A stretch of 64,000 bases of DNA from JAHJQQ01 sp963737555 (GTDB lineage Bacteria; Pseudomonadota; Gammaproteobacteria; Thiohalobacterales; Thiohalobacteraceae): assembly GCA_963737555.1 (NCBI GenBank), contig CAVTTB010000003.1, positions 62,001 to 126,000 on the forward strand, given 5' to 3'. The position numbers were made by a program, and so were the translations under genes. Positions 54,495-63,900 of this stretch are shown in pieces. Within the stretch, counting starts at the first letter, position 1, and the number at the start of each line of letters is the position of its first letter. The notes under the pieces were generated by a model. It was not told where the DNA came from, did no database searches, and worked only from the letters and a program-made list of their open reading frames with translations.

Positions 54495-55370
54495 TCACAG
54501 CACACCCGCTTGACGCAGCGCGTCCCGAACCGTGGCGTGATAGCGTTCCGACAAGGGCGTAAGCGGCAGTCGGATGCCGGGCGGAATCAAGCCCATTTCC
54601 TGCAACGCCCACTTCACCGGGATCGGATTCGCTTCGACGAACAGATCGCGGTGCAATGCGCGCAGTGGTGAATCAATCGCCTCGGCCTGCGCGCGGTCAC
54701 CGGCCTTGGCGGCCACGTACAGGGCATGCATGGCGGCCGGTGCGACATTCGCCGTCACCGAAATCACACCCTTGCCGCCCAGCAGCATGAATTCGCAGCC
54801 GGTGGCATCGTCGCCACTGAAGAGATCCAACTGATCACCGCAGCGGTCGAGAATCTCGCGGGCCCGGCCCAAATCACCGGTGGCCTCTTTGAGACCGACG
54901 ATATTGGATACCTTTGCCAGCCGTACCACGGTATCCGGCAACATATCGCAGGCGGTACGTCCGGGCACATTGTACAGAATCTGCGGGATCGGTACGGCCT
55001 CGGCGATGGCCTTATGATGCAGATACAACCCTTCCTGGGTCGGCTTGTTGTAATACGGCGTCACCAGCAGGCAGGCATCCGCACCCGCCTTGAGGGCGCA
55101 ACGGGTCAGCGTGATGGCTTCGGTGGTGGAATTGGCGCCGGTGCCGGCGATGACCGGAATCCGCCCGGCGGTGAGTTCGACGACGCGACGGATGACAGCG
55201 CAGTGCTCGTGTTCATCGAGCGTCGCCGATTCGCCGGTGGTGCCCACGGCAACGATGGCGTCCGTACCCGCACGGATGTGGAATTCGATCAGCCCCGCAA
55301 GACTGTCATCGTCGATCGCACCATCCGCCCGCATCGGCGTGACCAGCGCGACCATACTGCCGTGGAACAT
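54495..55370 (-). CDS. dapA: 4-Hydroxy-tetrahydrodipicolinate synthase
   Basis: First committed step of lysine/diaminopimelate synthesis: condenses pyruvate with aspartate semialdehyde. A 291-residue TIM barrel: GSMVALVTPMRADGAIDDDS, VGTTGESATLDEHEH, VTPYYNKPTQEGLYLHHKAI with the active-site Tyr, LYNVPGRTACDM, and the Schiff-base Lys in VSNIVGLKEATGDL. ATG 55370 preceded by GGAG; the longer frame to 55718 is antisense to galT. bamC follows within 33 bp. Confidence 0.95.
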   Translation of the reverse strand: MFHGSMVALVTPMRADGAIDDDSLAGLIEFHIRAGTDAIVAVGTTGESATLDEHEHCAVIRRVVELTAGRIPVIAGTGANSTTEAITLTRCALKAGADACLLVTPYYNKPTQEGLYLHHKAIAEAVPIPQILYNVPGRTACDMLPDTVVRLAKVSNIVGLKEATGDLGRAREILDRCGDQLDLFSGDDATGCEFMLLGGKGVISVTANVAPAAMHALYVAAKAGDRAQAEAIDSPLRALHRDLFVEANPIPVKWALQEMGLIPPGIRLPLTPLSERYHATVRDALRQAGVL

Positions 55371-55518
55371 GCAAGCTCTCCGGGGGATTGAAAATCCCGG
55401 ACATACTACTGGTCCGGTCCGGCACTGACAAGCAAACCGGGCGCTGGCCGACGGCCAGCCGAGTACAGTAGTATGCGACCGCATCTTCCATCTCACACAA
55501 AGCCGGCCCAACTCTGCC

Positions 55519-56616
55519 ATGACCGATTCTGAATTCAAGGCCATCCGCGAAATCCGCATTAATCCGATCGTGCCCAGCGAGTCCGTGTTAGTCGCCACCG
55601 CCCGCTCCATGCGCCCGCGCAAGGCCGAGGATCCGGCGCCACGCGACACCCGCAAGCATGTCGATACCTGCCCGTTCTGCACGGGCAATGAGCACATGAC
55701 ACCGCCGACCATCGCCACCTATCCGAACCCGGAAAATTGGCAGGCGCGCATTGTCGAGAATCTCTATCCGGTGCTCGGCGACGACCGCTCCAGCGGCAAT
55801 CTGGTGTTCGGCCTGCAACAGGCCATCGAGGGCTACGGGCGCCATGAGGTGATCATCGATCACCGTCAGCACGGCATTGCCCTGCATGAGATGAGCGAAG
55901 ACCATTTGTTCCTGTTGTTCGGTGCCTACCAGGAGCGCATGACACAGATCTATGCCAACGACGCGCGCATCCGCTATGTGCTGGTGTTCAAGAATTTCGG
56001 TCCGGCCGCGGGCGCCAGCATCGCGCACACCCACAGCCAGATCATCGCCATGCCGGTGGTGCCCGAGAACGTCTACAACGAAGTCACCCACAGCCGCACG
56101 CATTATCAGAAACACCATCAATGCATCTTCTGTTCGCTGATCGACGAGGCACTCACCTTCGAGGCGACCATCTACGACCGCGCCTCCGGACATATCCGCC
56201 GGCGCATCAGTGTCGGCCAGTATGTGGTCGAGCGCGGCGAACGCTTCATCGCCATCAAACCGTTCGCCAGCCGTTACGAGTGGGAGGTGCACATCCTGCC
56301 GCTCCAGCACCAGAGCAACTTCCTCGATATCACCGAGGATGACCGTGCCGATCTGGCGCGCGTCGTCAAACGCACCATGGGCCGGTTGGATGCGGTGATC
56401 GGCGGCGCGCAGTACAACTTCTTCCTGCACTCCAAACCGCGCGGCGACGAGTTCGCCGATTGCGACGCCAGCTATCACTGGCATCTGGAGATTTGTCCGC
56501 GCACCAGCATCCCGACCGGCTTCGAACTTGGCTCCGGGCTGTTCGTCAGCACCATCAGCCCCGAAGAGGCCGCGGAGCGGTTACGCTCGGTCGATCTCGA
56601 CAGTCCGGACGCATGA
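55519..56616 (+). CDS. galT: Galactose-1-phosphate uridylyltransferase
   Basis: A 365-residue HIT-superfamily enzyme exchanging UMP between UDP-glucose and galactose-1-phosphate (Leloir pathway). It has the metal-site CPFCTGNE, the nucleophile region ASIAHTHSQIIAMP (H-X-H-X-Q), a second CIFCSLIDE, and the C-terminal YHWHLEICPRTSI. No other gal gene is nearby, so related uridylyl- or adenylyltransferase activities in this family remain possible. Divergent from dapA. Confidence 0.85.
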   Translation: MTDSEFKAIREIRINPIVPSESVLVATARSMRPRKAEDPAPRDTRKHVDTCPFCTGNEHMTPPTIATYPNPENWQARIVENLYPVLGDDRSSGNLVFGLQQAIEGYGRHEVIIDHRQHGIALHEMSEDHLFLLFGAYQERMTQIYANDARIRYVLVFKNFGPAAGASIAHTHSQIIAMPVVPENVYNEVTHSRTHYQKHHQCIFCSLIDEALTFEATIYDRASGHIRRRISVGQYVVERGERFIAIKPFASRYEWEVHILPLQHQSNFLDITEDDRADLARVVKRTMGRLDAVIGGAQYNFFLHSKPRGDEFADCDASYHWHLEICPRTSIPTGFELGSGLFVSTISPEEAAERLRSVDLDSPDA

Positions 56617-56710
56617 ATCCGCTGACCGTGCGCAGGCTAATGGTGGTACACTGCCCCGCACCGGGAACCTCTGCCCGGGCAGCTGTTTTCAGCCCTTATC
56701 ACGACCGACC

Positions 56711-57253
56711 ATGAACTCACCCAAACAAAATTTCCTTGTGATTTCCGCCCTGGGCGAAGACCGTCCGGGCCTGGTCAATGACCTGTCGCGCTGCGTACTG
56801 GAAAGCGGCTGCAACATCGCCGATAGCCGCATGACCGTGCTCGGTGGCGACTTCGCCGTGATCTTGCTGGTCTCCGGCAATTGGAATGCGGTCGCCAAGC
56901 TGGAGGATCAACTGCCGCCGCTGGCCGAACGCCTGGGCATGACGGTCACCAGCCGGCGCACCGTGCCGCGCGAAACCCACGGCAACATGCTGCCCTACGC
57001 CGTCGACGTGGTGGCGCTGGACAATCCCGGCATCGTGCACAATCTGGCGAACTTCTTCTCCAGCCGGGAGATCAACATCCAGGATCTTTCCACCAGCTTC
57101 TACGCCGCGGCGCATACCGGCACGCAAATGTTCTCGGTGCATATGCGCGTGGACATCCCGGCACAACTGCATATCGCCACACTGCGCGATGAGTTCATGG
57201 ATTTCTGCGACCAGCTCAATCTCGATGCCATCATCGAACCGGTCAAAGGCTGA
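56711..57253 (+). CDS. gcvR: GcvR-like double-ACT regulator
   Basis: A 180-residue protein with two ACT domains (NFLVISALGEDRPGLVNDLS; YAVDVVALDNPGIVHNLANF). In E. coli GcvR binds glycine and antagonises GcvA at the glycine-cleavage operon; no gcv genes are here. The ATG at 56711 gives the normal N-terminus. The next gene, bcp, starts 24 bp later, an order common in Gammaproteobacteria, and the two are probably co-transcribed. Confidence 0.87.
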   Translation: MNSPKQNFLVISALGEDRPGLVNDLSRCVLESGCNIADSRMTVLGGDFAVILLVSGNWNAVAKLEDQLPPLAERLGMTVTSRRTVPRETHGNMLPYAVDVVALDNPGIVHNLANFFSSREINIQDLSTSFYAAAHTGTQMFSVHMRVDIPAQLHIATLRDEFMDFCDQLNLDAIIEPVKG

Positions 57254-57276
57254 CGGACACCCGCGGAGGCGCCTTC

Positions 57277-57753
57277 ATGAGCAGCGTCACACTCGGTAAA
57301 AAGGTTCCAGATTTCCGTCTGCCCGCCACCGGCGACCAGGAAATCCGTCTCGCCGACCTCAAGGGCTCGAACGTCGTCCTGTATTTCTATCCCAAGGACA
57401 ACACGCCGGGCTGCACCCTGGAAGGCCAGGACTTCCGCGACCAGCACGCCAAATTCAAACGCCAGAACACGGTGATCCTCGGCGTCTCGCGCGACAGCCT
57501 GACCGCGCATGCGAAATTCAAGGATAAGCAGAACTTCCCCTTTGATCTGCTCTCGGACAGCGAGGAAAAACTCTGCCGCCTGTTCGACGTCATCAAAGAG
57601 AAAAACATGTACGGTAAAAAGGTCATGGGCATCGAGCGCAGCACGTTCCTGATCGACGCGGCCGGCGTGCTGCGCGCCGAGTGGCGCAAGGTCAAAGTGC
57701 CCGGGCATGTGGATGAAGTGCTCGCGGCCGTGAAGGCCTTGGGCAAGGCATAG
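57277..57753 (+). CDS. bcp: Thioredoxin-dependent peroxiredoxin (Bcp/PrxQ)
   Basis: A 158-residue thiol peroxidase reducing hydroperoxides. The peroxidatic Cys lies in YFYPKDNTPGCTLEGQDFRD. PrxQ proteins often have a resolving Cys five residues later; here that position is occupied by a non-Cys residue, so it would be a 1-Cys or atypical type. C-terminal IERSTFLIDAAGVLRAEWRK is conserved. Follows gcvR. Confidence 0.93.
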   Translation: MSSVTLGKKVPDFRLPATGDQEIRLADLKGSNVVLYFYPKDNTPGCTLEGQDFRDQHAKFKRQNTVILGVSRDSLTAHAKFKDKQNFPFDLLSDSEEKLCRLFDVIKEKNMYGKKVMGIERSTFLIDAAGVLRAEWRKVKVPGHVDEVLAAVKALGKA

Positions 57754-57755
57754 AG

Positions 57756-57786
57756 CGCACAGCGTGCACTCCATCCGGGCTACGCA
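57756..57786. repeat. Dispersed-repeat arm after bcp
   Basis: GAGCGCACAGCGTGCACTCC ATCCGGGCTACG is a variant of the AGCCCGGATGGAGCGCAGC-type dispersed repeat, also seen as degenerate arms in the nirB-nirD gap (16219-16365). It holds a GCGCAC...GTGC inverted pair. Lies between bcp and phoH. Confidence 0.55.
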
Positions 57787-57820
57787 ATACCGACTTACGA
57801 CAGTTAAAACAGAGGTCACC

Positions 57821-59234
57821 TTGAGCAAGCAAACCATCGCCGGAAAACGTCTGTTCGTACTCGACACCAATGTGCTGATGCACGATCCCACCGCGCTGTT
57901 CCGTTTCCATGAACACGATGTCTTCCTGCCGATGGCGGTGCTGGAGGAGCTAGACAACTCCAAGGTCGGCACTGACGGAAGTGGCGCGCAATGTGCGTCA
58001 GACCAACCGCTTCCTGGACGAACTGACCTGCAACGCCACCCACAGCGACATCCAGGCCGGACTGCCGCTCAATACCCGCGCGGCGACACCGGGCAATGGC
58101 CAGGCGGCCGGCCTGCTGTATATCCAGACCCGCATTCTCAACGCCGACTTGCCGGACGGCATGCCCGGCAGCAAAAAAGACAACAGCATCCTCAGCACGG
58201 CGCTGGCCATGCAGGCGGAGCGCACCGACACCACCGTCACACTGGTCACCAAAGATATCAATCTGCGGATCAAGGCCGCCGTGCTCGGCATCCATGCCGA
58301 AGAATATTTCAACGACCAGGTGCTCGATGACGTCAATCTGCTGTATGCCGGCCGCGCCGATCTCGATGACGATTTCTGGAACAGTCACGGCGACAGCATG
58401 GAATCCTGGCAGCAGGACGGCCGCGCCTTCTATCGCGTGAATGGCCCGCTGGTTGAAACCTGGCATCCGAATCAATGCCTGTCACTGGCCGGCGCGCGCC
58501 CCATGGAAGTGATCGTGCGCAGCCGCGAAGGCAGCAGCGCGGTGCTGGAGGTCATGACCGATTTCCGCAAGACCAGTCACTCGGTGTGGGGCATCAACGC
58601 GCGCAATATCGATCAGAATTTCGCGATGAATCTGCTGATGGACCCGGACATCGACTTCGTCAGTCTGGTCGGCCAGGCCGGTACCGGCAAGACCTTGCTG
58701 GCACTCGCCGCCGGACTCGCACAAACGCTGGACGACAAGCGCTATTCCGAAATCATCATGACCCGCGTGACGATTCCCGTCGGCGAAGACATCGGCTTCC
58801 TGCCCGGCACGGAAGAGGAAAAGATGACGCCGTGGATGGGCGCACTGATGGACAATCTGGAAGTGTTGACCAAGACCGATCAGGGCGGCGACTGGGGACG
58901 CGCTGCGACCAACGATCTGATCCAGAGCCGCATCCGCATCCGTTCACTGAACTTCATGCGCGGCCGTACCTTCCTCAACAAATACCTGATTCTCGACGAG
59001 GCGCAGAACCTGACCTCGAAACAGATGAAGACCTTGGTCACGCGCGCCGGACCGGGCACCAAAGTCGTCTGTCTGGGCAACATCGCGCAGATCGACACGC
59101 CGTATCTGACCGAAACCAGCTCCGGCCTGACCTATGTGGTCGATCGCTTCAAAGACTGGGAACACAGCGGCCACATTATTCTGCGGCAAGGCGAACGCTC
59201 GCGACTGGCGGATTTCGCCTCGAACAATCTCTAG
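57821..59234 (+). CDS. PhoH-family PIN-ATPase (PhoH2), one frameshift
   Basis: About 470 residues: an N-terminal PIN RNase domain (GKRLFVLDTNVLMHDPTALF, VFLPMAVLEELDNSK) fused to a PhoH ATPase (Walker A VGQAGTGKTLLALAAGLA, Walker B NKYLILDEAQNLT, TKVVCLGNIAQIDTPYL). PhoH2 proteins act as ATP-dependent RNA helicase/RNase. The frame shifts near 57975 by one extra A (GGCACTGACG), after which LTEVARNVRQTNRFLDELTC continues. The start is TTG 57821 with AGAGG upstream; frames from 57764 or 57981 are less fitting. Downstream of gcvR-bcp. Confidence 0.88.
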
Positions 59235-59423
59235 GCGGCTTGCGCCTCAAGCCGGCGCGCGAGCATATCGGGGAACTGCTCGATGAGTTGTTTGAGCTGA
59301 TTAGATAGCCGCGGCAGGATACCGATCACGGTGAAGATCAGTGCCGACCGTCAGGACGATGCCCAGAGCGACGACTTGAGGATTGCTGAAATGCCGGCGG
59401 AACCACTCGCGGACGCTATCCAT
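59231..59423 (-). pseudogene. Remnant of a PerM/AI-2E-family transporter gene (tentative)
   Basis: From ATG 59423 the frame reads MDSVREWFRRHFSNPQVVAL and GIVLTVG, like the N-terminus of AI-2E/PerM permeases. After a one-base shift near 59340 it continues LIFTVIGILPRLSNQLKQLI, EQFPDMLARRLEAQAA and stops, resembling a later part of such proteins (hydrophobic segment then a P-rich QL..L helix). The normal length is about 350 residues, so an internal deletion and loss of the 3' part are inferred. It could instead be a genuine small membrane protein. Convergent with phoH, stops overlapping. Confidence 0.4.
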
Positions 59424-59436
59424 GGCGCACCCGGCG

Positions 59437-59826
59437 TTATTCTTTTTCTTTGAGCTGGGCGTAGTAGCGCTCGAAGACCACTTCCAACTCATCGATGACC
59501 TCGTTTGCGTCGCGGCCCTGGATCACATGCTGCATCACCAGCGATGAGGTGTCGGTGAGCATCTTGCTCTTGTCCAACATGGGGTAGGTCTGCGCCAGAC
59601 GCTTGACCGCCCTGACCACGGACTCCTGCTCGGGACGCGGGATGGGCTCAGGCTCGGAAATAACAATGGGTTCTGGCGGTGGCGCAGGTACGCGCGCAGG
59701 CACGGCCCCGGAACGGCTCAGTAGAAATTCCGCGAAGGTCAACAGACTGACCTGCTCGGCGGCGGGCAGCTGTTGAAACAAATTTACCAAGTGTGTTTCC
59801 AGATCGGCCATTTTTGACTCACTCAT
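59437..59826 (-). CDS. Conserved hypothetical protein with Pro-rich linker
   Basis: A 129-residue soluble protein, family not recognised. N-terminal helix LETHLVNLFQQLPAAEQVSL, LTFAEFLLSR; a Pro/Glu-rich linker at about 47-68 (PAPPPEPIVISEPEPIPRPE); and a C-terminal helical part (AVKRLAQTYPMLDKSKMLTD, GRDANEVIDELEVVFERYYA). The composition suggests two helical modules on a flexible linker. The ATG at 59826 follows AGAGG; MADLETH from 59811 is possible. It lies between the perM-like remnant and a LysR gene on the same strand, probably co-transcribed with the latter. Confidence 0.6.
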   Translation of the reverse strand: MSESKMADLETHLVNLFQQLPAAEQVSLLTFAEFLLSRSGAVPARVPAPPPEPIVISEPEPIPRPEQESVVRAVKRLAQTYPMLDKSKMLTDTSSLVMQHVIQGRDANEVIDELEVVFERYYAQLKEKE

Positions 59827-59868
59827 TGCCTCTGCACAGTGGCGGATAATCCGCCGTGCGACGCGGGC

Positions 59869-60774
59869 TCAACGCTCTTGACGGGCCAGACAATATTTCT
59901 GCGCGAAATCCAGCAGCTCGTCCATGGCACGGTGACGGAATTTCTGTTTCTGGTGCACGAACGAGAACGGCCGATCCAGATTGGGATCGAGCGTAAGCGC
60001 CACCAGTGTATTCAGTTGCAATTCCTTGTTGATGGTCGCGCGCGAGACAATGGACACGCCCATGCCGGCCTCCACCGCGCCCTTGACCGCCTCCGGGCTG
60101 CCCAGTTCCATGCAGATCGACATCTCGTTGATATTGATATTGCAGGTGCTCAGGTAATCGGCAATCACTTCGCGGGTACCCGAACCTTCCTCACGACAGA
60201 TGTACGGGTATTTGAGCAGTTCTTCGAGCTTGATCTTCTTCAGACCCGCCAGCGGGTGGCTCTTCGGCACGATGGCGACCAGCTGATCCATGCGGCACAC
60301 TTCCACCACCAGATTTTTGTTCATCACCGGCGCCTCGACCACACCCAGATCGATGACGTTATTCTCGACCATATGCACGATGCCCTCGGTATTGGATACC
60401 TTGAGGTGCACATTCACTTCCGGATATTTCTGCCGGAAATCACCCAGCAGCGCCGGCAGCATGTACTCGGCGATGGTCGTGCTGGCGCCGATCATGATCA
60501 CGCCGCTGATGTCGCCGGTCATTTCGCGTACGGCGTTTTCCATTTCCGAATACAAATCGAAGATGCGGTCGGCGAACAGGAAGACGCGATGACCCGCATC
60601 GGTCAGGCTGATGCGGTTGTGGGTACGGTCGAACAAGCGGGTGTTGAAGTGCTCTTCCAGCTGGCGCACCTGGAAGGTCACCGCCGGTTGCGTCATATGC
60701 AGCGTCTCAGCGGCCTTGGTGAAGCTCAGCAGGCGTGCGACGGTGTGGAACACCTGGAGTCTACGATCAGCCAT
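59869..60774 (-). CDS. LysR-family transcriptional regulator
   Basis: A 301-residue LTTR: winged helix-turn-helix RLQVFHTVARLLSFTKAAET, LHMTQPAVTFQVRQLEEHFN; effector domain GVIMIGASTTIAEYMLPALL, with PYICREEGSGTREVIADYLS. The form of the DNA-binding domain and the GSGTR loop recall CysL/CbbR-type members, but the target cannot be named from sequence. It is divergent from nothing nearby: upstream is the RND permease stop. A short conserved hypothetical gene lies downstream. Confidence 0.88.
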   Translation of the reverse strand: MADRRLQVFHTVARLLSFTKAAETLHMTQPAVTFQVRQLEEHFNTRLFDRTHNRISLTDAGHRVFLFADRIFDLYSEMENAVREMTGDISGVIMIGASTTIAEYMLPALLGDFRQKYPEVNVHLKVSNTEGIVHMVENNVIDLGVVEAPVMNKNLVVEVCRMDQLVAIVPKSHPLAGLKKIKLEELLKYPYICREEGSGTREVIADYLSTCNININEMSICMELGSPEAVKGAVEAGMGVSIVSRATINKELQLNTLVALTLDPNLDRPFSFVHQKQKFRHRAMDELLDFAQKYCLARQER

Positions 60775-60958
60775 TACGTGTCTCGATTCATCTGTGAATT
60801 ACTGGGGGATAAACCCTGGGTGCAGCGGCAGGTTCGGTGGGGCAACGCTGAAGGCATTGACCATCCCGAACGGCCTGGGTCGATACAGGCGCCAATGCTA
60901 ACAGTTCAAGGCCAAACATAAAATATTCTAATAAGCCCATGCGGGAATTTCACGGACC

Positions 60959-63900
60959 TCAGGGCATGCTGGCAAGACGATCCACGCGCCGCCAGAAGAA
61001 GGCGTAGTACATAACCGGGATGACCAGCAGCGTCAGCACGGTCGAAACCAGGAGGCCGAAGATCAGCGCGATCGCCAGACCGCTGAAGATCGGATCGTCG
61101 AGAATGAACAAGGCGCCGAGCATGGCCGCCAACCCGGTCAACACGATGGGTTTGGCGCGCACCGCACCCGAGCGCAGCACCGCCTCCTCGAAGGCCACAC
61201 CGCGGCGCAGTTCACCGTTGACGAAGTCCACCAGCAGAATGGAATTGCGCACGATGATGCCGGCCAGCGCGATCATGCCGATCATCGAGGTCGCGGTGAA
61301 CGGCGCGCCCAGCAGCGCATGGCCCGGCAACACACCGATGATGGTCAGCGGGATCGGCGCCATGATGATCAGCGGTACGAGGTAGGAGCGGAACTGCGCC
61401 ACCACCAGTAGATAGATCAGGATCAGCCCAACAGAATAGGCGATACCCATGTCGCGAAACGTTTCGTAGGTGACTTGCCATTCGCCGTCCCATTTCACCG
61501 AATAGCGATACGGATCGTCCGGCTGTCGGATGAAGAACTGTTCCAGTCCGCGCGGCATCACGTCATCTTCGTCGGCCAGCCGCGCGACCATGCTGAACAT
61601 GCCGTACAGAGGGCTGTCGAGATCGCCGGCCATATCGCCGGTCACCAGCACCATGGGCAACAGATCCTTGTGGTAGATCGCGCGCTCGCGTTCGTCCTGC
61701 ACGACAGTGACCAGATCGGCCAGCGCGACCTGACGGCCATCGGCACCGGTCAGCTTCAACGCATACAGGCGTTCGAGACGATCCTTGTGCGCGACCGGAA
61801 ATTCCAGCCGCAGCGGAATCGGATACTTGGCGCCGGGACTGTGCAGATACGTCGCGTCGCTGCCACTGAGCGCCGTGACAATCGCATCGACCACCGCTGC
61901 CTGCGATACACCCAGCGCACCGGCACGGGCGCGGTCGACGCGCACATGCCATTGCGGCGCCGATGCTTCGATGCTGTCGTCGACATCGACGATATCGGCG
62001 GTGCTCTCGAAGACCGCGCGCACCGCCTTGGCGACCCGGATCTGCCCCGCGTAATCGAGTCCGTAGACCTCCGCCACCAGCGGCGACAGCACCGGCGGTC
62101 CCGGCGGCACCTCGACGATTTTCACATTCGCATCGAAACGACGGCCGATCTCTGCAAGCGGCGCGCGCACCGCGCCGGCAATCGCATGACTCTTGCGTTC
62201 GCGCTGATGCCTGTCGACCAGATTGACCTGGATATCACCGACGTTAGCGCCGCGGCGCAGGTAATACTGGCGCACCAGTCCGTTGAAATTGATCGGTGCC
62301 GAGGTGCCGGCATAGACCTGATAATCGCGCACCTCCGGTACCTGCTGCAGATAACGACCGAGTTCACCGAGGACCTGCGCGGTGCGTTCCAAGGCCGTGC
62401 CTTCCGGCATATCCACAAGGATCTGGAATTCGGATTTGTTGTCGAAGGGCAGCATCTTCAACACCACGAGTTTGGCCCCGGCAAGACCCAGCGACAGCAG
62501 GATCAGCAGCAGAATCGTCAGTGCCAGCAGGCGTCGGCGCGGCGCACCGGCGGCACCGCCGAGGAAGGGCCCGACGCGACGTTGAAAGAAGCTCAACAGG
62601 CGCGGCGATACGCCATCACCCACGCCGCTGTGCGCACTGTGCTGCTGCTTGACGATCTTGAACGTCAGCCACGGCGTGAAGACGAAGGCCACCGCCAGCG
62701 AAATCAGCATGCCGATACTGGCATTGATCGGAATCGGACTCATGTACGGACCCATCAGTCCGGTGACGAAGGCCATCGGCAACAGCGCCGCGATGACCGT
62801 AAACGTCGCGAGAATGGTCGGACCACCGACCTCATCCACCGCGCGCGGGATCGCCTCGGCGAGGCTCCGCTCACCCATCTGCATGTGCCGATGGATGTTC
62901 TCCACCACCACGATGGCATCGTCGACCAGGATGCCGATGGAAAAAATCAGGGCGAACAGCGACACGCGATTGAGCGTAAAACCCCAGGCCCAGGAGGCGA
63001 ACAACGTCATCGCCAGCGTGATGACGACTGCGAGGCCGACGATCAGCGCCTCGCGCCAACCCAGCGCGAACAGCACCAGCAGCACCACCAGCGCAGTAGC
63101 GAAGATGAGTTTGGCGATCAGCGTCTGCGCCTTGTCGTTGGCGGTTTCGCCGTAGTTGCGCGTCACCGTCACTTCGACGCCGTCGGGGATGAACGTGCCG
63201 CGCAGTTGTTCCAGACGCGACACCACCTGCTCGGCGATGTCCACTGCATTGGTGCCGGGTTTCTTGCCGATCGCCAGCGTCACGGCTGGAAATTCGCCGC
63301 GTACCACAGAGGCCGGCGCCGCCGGACCGGTGCCGTGCCAAACATAACGCTCCGGCGCATCCGCACCATAACGGATGTCGGCAAGATCGCGCAGATACAC
63401 CGGCTGATCGTTGCGCACGGCAATTACCAGATCGCCGAGTTCTTCGGCCGCCACCAGAAAATCGCCGGCGCGAACCAGAATTTCATGGTTGTCCGCAACC
63501 AGCGCACCGGCATCGCGCGCCTGATTGAAGCTGCCCAACGCCGTGCGCAACTCATCGAGCGTCACGCCGCTGCCCGCAAGTTTTTGCGCATCCAACAGCA
63601 CATGCACGACGCGATCAGGACCGCCGAGGGTGTAGATCTCGCGCGTGCCGGGGATGCGTTTGAGTTCGGCCTCGATGGCGTGCGCGACCTCCTGCAGTTC
63701 CAGCGCGCCCTTGTTGGGATCTTGCGTCCACAGCGTCGCGGCGACGATCGGCACGTCGTCGATGCCTTTCGGTTTGATGATCGGCGCGAGTGTGCCGAGA
63801 TTCGGTGGCAACCAGTCTTGATTGGAGAACACTGCGTTATACAGCCGCACGATGGCCTGGGTGCGGTCTTCGCCGACCGCATATTCGACGGTGAGCACGG

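Noticed and set aside
55588..56484. 298-codon minus-strand frame
   Set aside because: Antisense to galT, no family features.
59839..60921. 360-codon plus-strand frame
   Set aside because: Antisense to the LysR gene, His-rich, no start signal.
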